From: Cornus controversa
Lineage: Eukaryota > Streptophyta > Magnoliopsida > Cornales > Cornaceae
Length of the DNA stretch: 64,000 nt
Reading direction: 5' to 3'
NCBI GenBank assembly: GCA_026545225.1
Contig: CM048852.1
Location: 57,605,146-57,669,145, forward strand
Part shown: piece after piece, positions 34,118 through 46,021 of the stretch
Layout: each line of letters begins with the position of its first letter
Position numbering within the stretch: the stretch's first letter is position 1
Notes under the pieces: model-generated
The model's input: only the letters and a program-made list of their open reading frames with translations
What the model was told of the DNA's origin: nothing
Database searches by the model: none
Program-made: the position numbers and the translations under genes

Positions 34118-36594
34118 GTTCTATTGTCAAATTTTGGGTAAAAATATTTAATTAAGTTCACTTTTTTTACTCTGTTTGGTAGGAAGGAGGAAGATGGGCA
34201 GAGGAAAAATAGAAAGGAAGGAATCAACTTTTTTTATACAAAATTTCATTCCTCTAATGTTTCATTCGGTAGAAAGAAAGAAAATTGAATAGAAGGGAGA
34301 GATAAGATATCCGAAGAGAAATGATAATGTCCTTCTTCTTTATATTGTTTGTTAAGATTGAAGAGAAAAAAAAAATATTGCTAATATTGAGTTTATAGAA
34401 TAATTATGAAGACTAATATTGTGATTTAAATTTTAAGGACTAATTCATAAAATCTCCTATACTATAAATTTTAATCACATAACTCCCTAATGCAGTTATA
34501 CTACTTAAACCTTATGAAACTCCCATGACTTTTTTAAATTTCATCAATGTGCCCTAATATGTCAATTTGACGTTAAGGAACACGCGAGTGACATGTGCGA
34601 TATTTTTTTAATCTATATGACAAAAATCCCTCCTTAGAAGCTTTTAAATTTAAATGAATGACGACGATAAGTTAATCAATTTACAAAATTTATAACAACT
34701 ACATTATAGAAAGGATCCATTTAATTAATTTTGTTAATTTAGGGTGTATATGATGAATATGGATTATAGAGAAAATTTTATGATTTAACCCCAATATATA
34801 TATATATATATATATTTATTTGAAAACACATGCACACTACTGATTTTTTTGTCACCATCGGGGTTTGAACATTCGATTGATGGCACATCCATTCCCTTTT
34901 ATCTTTCCTCCCTAATTTCGGATTTATCAAACGAGAAAAAAGTTTTATCGAATTTGTGGGATGAATGGGAATAGATGATGTTTCTAGGTATTGTGCTAAT
35001 GTCAATTCTAATGTCGCTGCTACATTGACAGCTTTTCTAAAAGTTTGAGCTTCCGCAATAAGAGGATCTTCAACTTCAGGTAGAAGCAAAATCAGAGCTT
35101 TTAGAATCTTCCAAAATGTGGTTCGGAAAATAGAAAATGGGGTGTTTTATACATAAAATTTCACATGTGCATAAATTTTATAAGAGTGCAAAATTTTTAT
35201 CAAAATGAGACGATAAACACATATAATATATTAATGTTGAAAATAAAAAAAAATCCTAGTCTTGATACTTTATAAATAACACAATCCAGTTCATATAAAA
35301 AAAATTGAAAGAAAATATTCAACACACCTTAGTCACAAAAATCAAAATTGAACTTCATATCAAAGTAAATGTGATTGTCTTGTATTTTGAGCTGCAAAAT
35401 TATCAATTAAAGTGAAGAAATAAGAGAAAAAATGAGTTGTTTGCTGCTAGCATGAAGAAAGAAGAAGAAAAATGAGAGGAAAAGCTTGCTGCCGAGTCCT
35501 AACGTGAAGAAAGAAGAAAAAACGAGTTGTGATTTGTGAGGAAAGAAGAAGAAACCAAAAAAAAAAATGTACATAGAGTAATTGAACCACTAATTTTTTT
35601 TTTTTTTTAAAATGAGGCCCAGTACCCACTATCAACAATAGTTAGTAAAAATGATTTTTTTTTTTTAATGAGATTCATTAATATTTTTTTAAAAGAGGTC
35701 CATTAGTATTTCTTTTATATACGGCTTAATAGTATAGGTTGGATAAAATTTAGGAACCCTAAATTGGGGCACTAAGTGGTCTCCTGGACAGCCTAGCTCT
35801 AAAGCCGACCCGAGTTTCACTATGATTCATACAAAATAACAATCAACACTCTCTTAAAAAAAAGAAAATAATTGAATAATTTTCAACGCCTTAACAAGAA
35901 GAGACAATTTAGATACATTCGTCAAAGAAAGACTTAACAAATGATGTAGTTTAATATGATTATTATTATTATTTTAACCCAAATTGTTAATAATTCAATA
36001 GTTTTCCTGCCATGTGAAAGGGATTTAAGAAAAAAAAGAAGAAGAGATTATCTAGTTATATATATTTTTTTTACATTTCGCCGCCAGATAATATATTAAC
36101 CTTTATTTATTGTAATTATTAGTAAAAAATACCTTTATTTGTTATTATTATTATTATTATTCACTGTCCTATTATTTGTTTGAACCGATGTCGTTCATCA
36201 CGATGCCACGCCACCAACCAGTCATGCGAAAAACAGAAGTGATTGATGGCTATGATATCACAATTGGTCCACCCTAATCGAAGCTAAATTAGCTAATATA
36301 ATCGAGATTCTTTCGCTTGTCTATATATATGTATGTATGTATATGTATACCGCACACCTAATTGAGGATAGGTGAAACCAAATCTGTGTACTCCTTCACT
36401 GACTTCACCTACCCACATTGATTTAACTCTTATTTTATTGTCCATGGTGACACACCCCCCATTTGTCAAGATTTTCCCATTACGATTTTCAAAGCTATAG
36501 TTGATAAACAAACCCAATCTCTCTAAATTCTTCGGATTCAATTTTTTACTTGTTTGTAGGAGCCCCTAAAATTTCTCTTACATTTGAGAGATCA
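33454..36594. other. Intergenic region between the BODYGUARD-like gene and CBR1
   Basis: 3.1 kb, AT-rich, with no supported gene. GT/GA microsatellites lie at about 34073-34118, a (TA)n run at about 34796-34816, and poly-A/T runs around 35556-35670. A stretch from about 34165 (CTGTTTGGTAGGAAGGAGGA) to about 34935 has weakly inverted ends and may be an old MITE. A TATATATA string at about 36321 could be the CBR1 TATA box, about 270 bp upstream of its ATG. Confidence 0.5.
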
Positions 36595-39500
36595 ATGGAT
36601 TTCTTAGAAACAACTGAAATCCAAATTCTGGGTGTTGCTGTTGCTCTTGTTGCCGTTATTGCTGCTGCTGCCTACTTCTTTTCCTCCAAGAAACCCAAAG
36701 GTCTGACACTCTCTCTCATATACCTATGTGTGTGTTCTAATTTCTAATAATTTTTTCCCGAATATCAGGTAATTTTTTCATGGTGGCATTTCATCATATT
36801 CATTAACATAATTATTTCTCCATTTCTTTTTTCTTTACAAAATTGTATTTTGGGGTTGCAAACTTGCCCATTTATCTATTTTATATTTTGCCAATTTGTT
36901 AGTCTTGGTGATCTGCAAACTGATATATATAGTTGTTGTGCTTAATAGTTTGCTTAGATCCAGAGAACTTCAAGGAATTCAAGCTTGTGAAGCGCACGCA
37001 GCTCAGCCATAATGTGGCAAAGTTCAAATTTGAACTACCTACACACACTTCGGTCTTGGGTCTTCCTATTGGACAACATATAAGTTGCAGGTACAGTTGA
37101 TTGAGTTAACCTATTCAAATGGTCTATACTTCTAGATCTATGTTATATATATATATATGCCACATGCTAAAATTCCTTGATCATTCAAGGGTTGGGTCCA
37201 TCCTTGTTCTCTTGTTTTTGCAACTTCAATATTATCGATTTATAAGCAGGGGTAAGGATGGCCAAGGTGAAGAAGTCATTAAACCATACACCCCAACTAC
37301 TTTGGACTCCGATGTTGGATACTTCGAATTAGTTATAAAGGTATATTTATTAAAAAAAAATCTTCTATTTTTGGACCTGAAGTTATTGGTTTTATTTATG
37401 TTTTGATTGAAGTAGATACTTCAATCTTTGTCTGATTTAAATGCCATCTGTGGTATTGATTTTGTGCATAAGTAGATGTACCCGCAAGGAAGGATGTCAC
37501 ACCATTTCCGAGAAATGCGTGAAGGCCATTATCTGGCAGTGAAGGGCCCCAAGGTGTGTTTCTCTTCTTTACATGGTTGTTGCTCATGCCACAAATTAAA
37601 TCCCTAAATCAACCTTTTTGTAGCCGTGAGGGCTGTAAAGTTAATGGTTCTCCCAACGTAATGGAATTGGATTATTCTCCTTGTGAAATATGCCACATTG
37701 ATATTAGGCTGTTTTCCCAATTTTGGTCCTTAAAAATTGGAGGTTTTGAGAGTTCAGAATTAGGTACAGACTAACTTTTAACATCATTTGGCTGCCTTGG
37801 GGCTTTAACCCACATTCTCAGGCTTAGCAATCTGAGCCTTTGCCACTTAATAGATAATAAGTTCTAATAGCACTTAAAAAATATGAAGTTATATCTGCTG
37901 TGAAAGTGCTCTTACCTTGTCAGCTTTATTGTTCCAGGGCCGTTTCAAGTATCAACCTGGCCAAGTGAGAGCATTTGGAATGCTTGCTGGAGGTTCTGGC
38001 ATTACTCCGATGTTCCAGGTATGTATCTAAGAATTGGTAGTTACATTTTATTTTTTTATGAGCTTTTGATGTCATTATATTTCCAATTGTTTTGTTCTTT
38101 TTGTATTTTAGGTTGCAAGAGCTATATTAGAAAACCCCAAAGACAAAACAAGGGTGCATCTCATTTATGCTAATGTGACATTTGAGGACATTCTTCTAAA
38201 GGTATCTTTATAATCTCTCTTTTCCTAATATGTTCCATTTCAATGTTATTGTATTTGGGGAGTTATCACTTATTAGAGCCAAATCTTCAAACCCTGTACA
38301 GATATGATTTATCACTTAAGTAGGCGGGGAGATTGTTGGCTTGTTTCGGGAGTTGAAGCCAATTCTGCTCAATGAAGATGGGAATTATAAATGCAGTTAG
38401 CATGTGGCGCTTAGTTTTTTCAGCCACACGTTTTCTATTTGCAAATTTGAGTAGTTCAAGGGGTTTTTTTATTCTCATGTTAGGGGAGTATTTGCAAAAA
38501 AAATTGATAGTTCAAGAGAAGGGAGGGAGTATTTGCAAAAAATGTGATTCTTCAGATTTTGAAAAGACCTTACTGTAATTCTTTAGATTTGCAAAAAACT
38601 GTGATTCTTCAGATTTTGAAAAGACCTTTTGGGCTTCTTGTCATTCAAAAGTTTTTCTTTAAGGTTTGGACAAGATGCCACATTCTTCTCAAACCAAGAC
38701 TTCATCAAGGAATCAGAATTGTTTTCAGTTTTTGAAAACTCTTGGCCTTTTCAAGATCCTTTTTTGAAAACAACAGAATTTTGAATGACAACTTTCTGTC
38801 ACAATATAAACATGATCCTTATTGAGGGTAATGTTGGAAGAAGGGGAAGATCAAGACTCTTGAGAAATAATCACTAAAGGTAGTGTTGAGAAATAAGCCC
38901 CCAATCACGAACCACCAAATATTACGATGTGATGATAAGTAAACAAGCACGAAGAAATTTGCAAGAACACATCAAGAATTATACGTGGTTCAGCTAAACA
39001 AGCTTACGTCCACAGAGAGCCCGATTTCACTATATAAATTGTAACAGTATAAATTGAAAGATTGTATCAAGTGTACGCCCAACTCTCAACCCTTAACCCT
39101 TATACACCCAATCTCACTCAAAAGGAAATCACAAATTCTAAACAAGAATTCTCTCTCTAAGTGTCCTTTCAAAAACAATGAGAGTATTGCCTCTTCTCTT
39201 CTCACTCATCTCAACCTATAACATAGGTAACTATTTATAGAGCCCAAAACCGCATTCCTTGGTGGACAAGGATTACAATTCCTTGAAGCCATAGACTTGC
39301 CTACCAAGAACTTTCCTTCCTTGAGACATAAAATACAACTCTATAATAGAAATCTAATCACAATAGGAATTTGAGCCAACCCAACAGGTAGGTTACATAA
39401 AATGTCATGCAATCTCCTTAAAAGGATACGATTGGTTGGAGAATTATTTTTCATTTGAATGAAGACTTTGTACCTCTAGCGCAAAATCTGAATTTTGATT

Positions 39501-42500
39501 GGCAGTGGATTTCTGTTAAATCTGTGGACTTTAAAGTATGGGAATGAAATCCTATATAATCCGCAAGTTTGACTTTTGTAATCATGGATTTGACCACAAA
39601 TTGAGGTGCCTCTGTCAAATCTACCCAGAACTCCATGAATTTTTTAGGTTCTGTTACCATGGAGGCTTGAACGTGCATTACTATGCTGTAATATGACCTT
39701 TGTTACCACTGTGCCTTAGGCTCCTATTAATTATTTTGTGCTTCACAATATCATTAATTACATTGATGTGGCAATTCAATCTCTCATAGATATGCATATA
39801 TGCAACATATAGGCACTTTGGATCCTATGGTAGTTTCCATAATTGCCACTCTCACTCTTGCACCATACTCTGGGAGCCTACCTCACAACCACTAAAGACT
39901 AGGGAGGATATGTAATAGCTTAAAGAGCATCTTTCAGCTTAATTACTTGCAACTCTAATGATTCTTTAATATTTGATCAACATATTCTATTGTTTCAAAC
40001 AATCTTTGAAACATTTCATCTTTCCACCCCATTCTCTGTATTACCATCAACATTTTTGTAATACTAAAGGTTTGTCACATAACATTTCTTTATGGAACCA
40101 TGTACTTGCTGACAGTCATATACCAGTCTTAGGGGTAGTAGCCCAGTACCCATTGAAAAAATCTGGAGAATAGAAGTTTATATTTCAGACTTTATCTTGG
40201 AAGAAATTTTATACCCACAAGACTTACCCAACTACTGGCAATAACGCAATAGCAAAAATTTCTGTTAATCAAAAGCATGGTTTTGTTGGTCACCGGTTCA
40301 CTTTGGTAGTATGCCTCTGCCTCTGGCTTTCTCGCCCCTTTTTATCTTTATTTTTGTTTACTTAAATATTTTGTGACCATTCCTATGCTGAAATGTCACA
40401 ACCCAAAAATTTATCCCAATTAATAAAAACAGAATTTTAGGATTGATTAGACTAATAAACTCGAAAGATAGCAAAAAGGTGAGCAAAATCCAAAACAAGA
40501 GCGAAAAGGTCATTTTGGAAGAAAGTGAAATTTTATCAGTTGTAGGGCCTCACTTTGTCAGTTGAACTTGAGTGGTGGCGTGTCAGATACGCTGGTATGA
40601 ATTGTCCATAGTGGGCTCAATAGATTGAACAAAAAGCTCGATGTCGTGAATAATTATAAATTCTTAATGGACCCAAAATGTAATGTTGAATCTCGAATTG
40701 AATTGTGGAATCTGAAACGTGCGAGGATGTTCAAATCATTGATATGCATTGTGAGGAATGATCTGTCATGTTGATTGAGGTCCTGGGCTTTGAGAGTGAC
40801 GATGATGTCGTGATTTTGGTTTTGGAATCTGATTTGTATTGGTTTTGTTGTGAAAATGGTGTCATTCAGAATTGTTGTTGTTTTGTTGTTGACATTGTCT
40901 TGTTGGAATCCTTCATCTTTGTTAATATTTCTATTAATGGCTATCACTCGGTTGAATCCACTTTTCCATTCAAAATGACTCTGTTGTGATCAGATTCATT
41001 AATTGTTGGAATCTTGTTATTGATTTTGTGGTCGGTTTAAGATCCGATTTGTGATTGTGTTACGGCTAGAGCCGGCTTATTCTGTTCTGATGTTTTTGGT
41101 GATGTGATTGCTGTTAACACAAGCAGAAAGAGTGGCGATTCCTAGGAACAGACTGGTATAGTGTTGTGGTGACTTCCAGGAAGAAACACCTGAGATTGAC
41201 TTGGGGGAATAAGCTGGACTGTGCATATGGTGACTCTAGGGAAGAGCTATGATCCTTTTGTGCTAACGGCCAGTTTTGATTCTATTCCTGGGTGTTTGTA
41301 GTGAGTCCAACCAGTATGGGATGAATGAACTGCGGTAGAGGGCGACTGGAGTGGACATTCATTCTACTCAATCCTTTTAGTGGAATTAACCGGTATGGGA
41401 CCAATGAATTGCTTTAAAGGTAGTTTGGAGTGGACATCGTGCGGTATTTGTTCTCCTGATGTTATTCATGCAATAGCAATTCTTGTGATTTAGTTCATCT
41501 GCAATTCGATAGTTGTTGTGTTGAGTTATAGTACTGGTGTCATTGTCCTAAAGATGGGATTCAAGCTACGAAATGACATGTCTCGTGGCGCGTTTGTTAA
41601 ACTGTGGGCAGTGATGAATATTGGTTACTGCCATCTTATGTCCCAAAGAAAGGATGAGTGTCCATGAGATAGCTAGTCTCATGGAAATACATAAAGAACT
41701 ATGGGCAGTGTTTTGATCTAAACCATTGCGTAAACTTAATGTGGTCCTAAAGAAAGGATTGTTCCAGTATGGGGTGACATATTCTGTGAGGTTAGTATGA
41801 TAAATTTTCGTTGCGGTAACCCTACATGATACTCCCGTCCCAATTTTGTAGTTCATCTTTCCATTTTTGGTTACCCATTTGAAAAGTCATAGTGAGATAA
41901 TTGCTTCTTTCCATAATACCCTTTAAGTTTTGAAAAATTTGTACTTGGTAATATATATATATATATTTAAACTTCAAAGCATAACTTTGGAATTTCAAAA
42001 GAGGACAACGCATCAAATGCATGTCCCCTTGAAAAGTTAGAATCCCGAAGAAAGACTAATAATGTGGAGCAGAGGGAGTAACTCATTCTGTGATGTCGAA
42101 TGTTGTGTCGATGTGCATGATTTAAAGCTGACATGTTCATATTCGACGACCAGATCCTGTTTCCCACCAATCTCTTTACCCCCTATATCATATTCTACAG
42201 ATATGAATGTGCTGTGTGTATGTGATAACCTGGGAATGGATGGCATCGATATGATCTTATTTATTTATTGGAAGAAAAGTAGGAGCCATCTGATGTAGAG
42301 AGAGAAGTAGGAGCCATCTTGTGTAGAGCTCTCAAGTGTTCATTCTTGTATAACACCCTCATTGACGAAGACCCGGATCTTAGGTAATTCGGTATTGATG
42401 TCAGTAGGTCTTACAACCGAAAGAGATGAGTGATTGTGATTGTTAATTGAGCTGATGTCCTTTCTAATATATTGGTAAAGTTGATGACAAAGTTATGATT

Positions 42501-43958
42501 TGTGAATTGTATTGTGGATGATGCATTTATGATGTAATGGGAAATCCCGGAGGTTTGGGATTACTTTGGCGTCAGGGTCATGCTCTAATCTTGTGGATCT
42601 GGCCCTGTGTGAGTGACATGAAACCTAACATGCATGCAGTAATGCAGATGGATTGCATTACAAATGGTGAGTATGGTTAGTGGCTCATACTTGTGCATTA
42701 CAAACGGTGACCTGGATAAATGGCTAGTGCATCACAAATGGTAATGTAGGATAATTGGCTCATATTTCAGAAATAATTTGATATGAGAGGCTGATTTGGG
42801 TCCGTTCTTAATTTATTGATTTTTTTAAATGTTGGATCTCTCTTTCATTAAAAATGGAATGAATTAATTCATATTGGAAATCTGCAGGAAGAATTGGATG
42901 CTCTTGCTACTAACTACCCTGATCGCTTCAAGATTTACTATGTACTAAATCAGGTCAGTTTCCTTTCTTATGTAGCACATCTCTTATTTTTATTTTCTTT
43001 TCCTGCCTTTTACCTTTTTATCTCTTGCTATTAATTTTGTTGCATATATGGAAAACATTGCAGTAGTCTCTAAAAAACTGTATTTACTTACCGACACAAA
43101 AGAATTTTATTTGTCCTCTTTTCATTCTCAAACATTTAGAATAGAATTAGATTACAAGGGCATACATGATGGGATTTAACAAAGATACAGGTGCTTGACA
43201 TGAAAATGGGTAATACCGGGAGCTCCTGGATGTCATTTGAAATGCTAATCATTGTAAACTTTAAAGTCTTGTTAAGGCTCCTGTATCCAGTTCTATCAAC
43301 AAAAAGATGGCGTATTGTGACACTCTATTGCTTGAACTGCATATTACAGCTCAGCTAACTGCTTGAAAACATTTTCAATTGATATTCATTTCAAGTTTGC
43401 GGTTAGATCAAGTAATTTTGCCTTATTCTGATGTGGTTTGAAGTTTTTCTCATGCTCGGACTAGCTTGTTAATTGACTTGCATCAAAGTCTGTACCACAT
43501 GCAAGGTGGACCTGCTCTTGTGTATCACTTGAGTTAGAGATAGCTTATACATAGCATATAGGCATACCTATTTTTGTGTTGTCTTATGAACCACTTTCCT
43601 GCTCGATTACTTTTGCAGCCTCCTGAAGTATGGAATGGTGGTGTTGGGTTTGTATCCAAGGAGATGATCCAAACCCACTGCCCTGCACCGGCACCTGACA
43701 TTCAGGTATATTTTGAACTCTTAAGATTTAATTATCTTCAAATGCATTATAACTCGTACTTTTAACATATTATGTTCCTTAAATTTCAAGTGATGAAAAA
43801 GAGAGAGAGAGGATAAGGAAAAGAAAATAATAATGAAGCTCTGATTCTTTTCTTGGAACGTACAGATTCTGAGGTGCGGCCCACCACCAATGAACAAGGC
43901 GATGGGTTCTCACCTTGATGCGCTCGAATATGCACCACACATGCAGTTCCAGTTCTGA
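36595..43958 (+). CDS. CBR1: NADH-cytochrome b5 reductase 1
   Basis: This FAD enzyme passes electrons from NADH to cytochrome b5 for lipid desaturation and related ER reactions. Nine exons: 36595-36700, 36949-37090, 37250-37340, 37476-37553, 37938-38018, 38112-38201, 42888-42953, 43619-43705 and 43866-43958. All borders are GT-AG and the total is 277 residues, near the 281 of Arabidopsis CBR1. Residues about 9-30 form the N-terminal membrane anchor, followed by SSKK. KPYTPTT (94-100) is the FAD-binding motif, AGGSGITPM (156-164) and CGPPPM (251-256) bind NADH and FAD, and the protein ends FQF as in relatives. The odd feature is intron 6 (38202-42887, 4.7 kb), swollen by insertions while the others are mostly 90-660 bp. 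Confidence 0.96.
38884..39386. mobile_element. Solo LTR of a short LTR retrotransposon
   Basis: The 503-bp unit starts TGTTG and ends CAACA (perfect 5-bp terminal inverted repeat with TG...CA). It is flanked by the exact direct repeat GGTAG at 38879-38883 and 39387-39391. This is the standard result of LTR-LTR recombination after retrotransposon insertion. Inside lies ATACGTGGTTCAGC and a poly-pyrimidine tract. No internal retrotransposon region is attached. The orientation is uncertain. Confidence 0.88.
41832..42078. mobile_element. Possible Stowaway-like MITE in CBR1 intron 6
   Basis: The left end is CTCCCGTCCCAATTTTGTAG after TA. The right end reads GAGCAGAGGGAG before TA, so its reverse complement starts CTCCCTCTGCTCCACATT. 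The CTCCC-type starts and TA flanks fit Stowaway, but the inverted match beyond about 15 bases is poor. Confidence 0.45.
42650..42770. repeat. Short imperfect tandem repeat in CBR1 intron 6
   Basis: GCATTACAAATGGTGA near 42655, GCATTACAAACGGTGA near 42696 and GCATCACAAATGGTAA near 42729 recur at about 33-41 bp spacing, each followed by a GG...TGGCT phrase. Confidence 0.75.
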
Positions 43959-46021
43959 TCCTTGTGTGGGGGGTTCTTAGGCTTCACTCGGCCACATTTA
44001 GCCCTTACATTGTTTTGAGCAAAGGCATCTTTGTTCTGTATGTTGGATTTCCGTGCTTTTAATGGAATGTTTAGACAATGGGGCAACAATAAACTTTTCT
44101 CCGTTCAGCTTCAATAAAGGATTCTCTCTCAAAGTTAAAATTGCCTGTATCTGTATTGTTGTGTGTTTGGTCTTGCACTTCTGAATCATTCATGAATGTC
44201 TCATGTCTGGAGAGGTAAATTGAAGCATTCATATAAAAGTGCATTTAGGGAAAAAAAAAATTTTTGAAGCATTCCTGCAAATTTGTTAAGACATATCTAG
44301 TTGCCTTTCTGAGATCGCTTTCTGTAGTCTTTTTTGCTCTTTAGGAGATTGGCCGCCTATACAAAGCAGCCAACTGGGTTGCCTCCCCATTGGACATGGT
44401 ATTAATCAGTATGCAAGAAATATTAGTATCCCTTGTGAATACTTGCAGAGTTACAATATGAATTCGAATCCTTTGAAGAGGTAAGAAATTGTTGAAGAGG
44501 TAAGAAATTGTCGTCACCATCGTCTTTGCTTCAATCTCATATGAATGAAACTATAAAGCAAACATGCCAATGTCTTCAATCTCATATGAATGAAACTATA
44601 CAGCAACATGCCAATGTCTTCAAAGTCAAACAAGGAGCTTTAATCTCATATGAATGAAACTATGCAGCAACGTGCCAATGTCTTCAAAATCAAACAAGAA
44701 TGTGTAAACTCGCAATATAACAGAATTTACAATTAACTTTCGTGAGATTTTTGAGTGTAACAAATAAAAGTCAAGTGGATACCAGAACAGTTTAAAACAG
44801 CAGAATTTGAAAAAAAAAGCAGAAAAGATTTCCACATTAAATCCAAATCCTAAATCATTGTTTTTGAAATCACCCGAAAGAGCACTTTGTGCAATTTTAA
44901 AAAACACTTTCAACTTTTTAACCAATTTTTATTGTTCACCTAGAAAAATACCTATAAAAGCCAAATAATTCTCAAATATTTGGTTTTTTATTTTATTTTT
45001 ATATATACAGATTAAACACCTTATAATAAAAGTAATTTTATTTTTTTTAGGTTTGGCCCGTTTTGGGGGGAGACGGGGGTGATGACTTGAGGTCATGCCA
45101 AATCTTGTCTTAGATGGTAAAATAGTCAAATACTATCACTGTCGTAAGGATTATTTATGTTTACTTACTTATAAGTAATGATGGTTGAGTTAAAACTAAG
45201 AAGCAATTATGTGAGTAATAGTCCCAACAACAAAATAGGTAATATAGCAAAAACTGGAAATAAAATCTCTCTCATACATTACATGTTCTGAACAGAGGAG
45301 GAGGAGGAGCCCGCTTCTACAGATAGACCCTATTCCCACGCGACTTAAAGTTGAAGGGTCATTTTCAGAGACGAAGAAGAGAGAGAAATAGGAGAATGAG
45401 TGAGCGAGTGAGTGAGTGAGAGAGATTCTGATCAACAGCCTCTGTGTTTGTTCATTGTATATCATACGAACTACAATATTCTGGTGAACAACTCTCTCTG
45501 GCGTTATTTTCTTTTTATATATATATTTTCGATTTGGCCTATTTTTTCTTGATGGGTTCGCGAGTTTAGATTCAAATTCATCTGGGTTGCTTTTGTTCAC
45601 GTTGGATGATTGTTGTTGAACTGGGATTTCTTTTTCTATTATATCTGACAAATGTAGAGAGAGAAAATGACTTATTATAATGGGTAACTTCAGTTAATCC
45701 CAATGGGCAATGAATAGATGGTTGTTTTCTGGTTCTGTTGATGTGATTGTTATAGGGTAACCTTGGAATTTGTTGAGTTCGAGTTTCGGCTTAATTTGCA
45801 TGTCGTATTCATCTTCTTCACTTTCCTGTGTCTTCATTCAAATCTGTTCTCTAATCAGTGTATGGGCCGTGGTGGTCGATATGTGTTTTAATCTTAATTA
45901 TCAAGTTAAAAGTTTTTTCATTCTGTAGTTGCTCATACATTTTCGTTTGGATTGTGTCGTCTTTTGGAAATAGAGAATATGTTTTACAGAACATTCTAGT
46001 GATTCTTGGGATTGGTGTGCA
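43959..46021. other. Intergenic region and leader of the GT47 gene
   Basis: 2.1 kb. The first part contains the CBR1 3' region. CTTCAATCTCATATGAATGAAACTATA-like text recurs at about 44530, 44575 and 44640 (a short dispersed duplication). From about 45280 the sequence turns pyrimidine/GA-rich (GAGTGAGTGAGAGAG near 45404-45423) and likely holds the GT47 promoter and 5' leader. No separate gene is supported. Confidence 0.5.

Larger units (their letters stand above)
38202..42887 (+). other. Intron 6 of CBR1, expanded by insertions
   Basis: 4.7 kb between exons coding for adjacent residues. It contains a solo LTR (38884-39386) and a possible TA-flanked MITE (41832-42078). It also has a region of about 40396-42780 with locally repeated phrases such as ACCAGTATGGGATGAATGAA / ACCGGTATGGGACCAATGAA (about 41308 and 41390). 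The open frames in this intron have no recognised family. Confidence 0.7.

Noticed and set aside
40396..42830. Open frames within CBR1 intron 6 (for example 41566-41856) as genes
   Set aside because: They lie in repeat-like intronic sequence between well-conserved CBR1 exons and show no domain. A full retroelement could not be delimited there.
45196..45651. 151-residue minus-strand open frame upstream of the GT47 gene
   Set aside because: Its composition follows GA/CT-rich leader sequence and AT-rich DNA. I see no recognisable domain, and it lies where the GT47 promoter and leader are expected.
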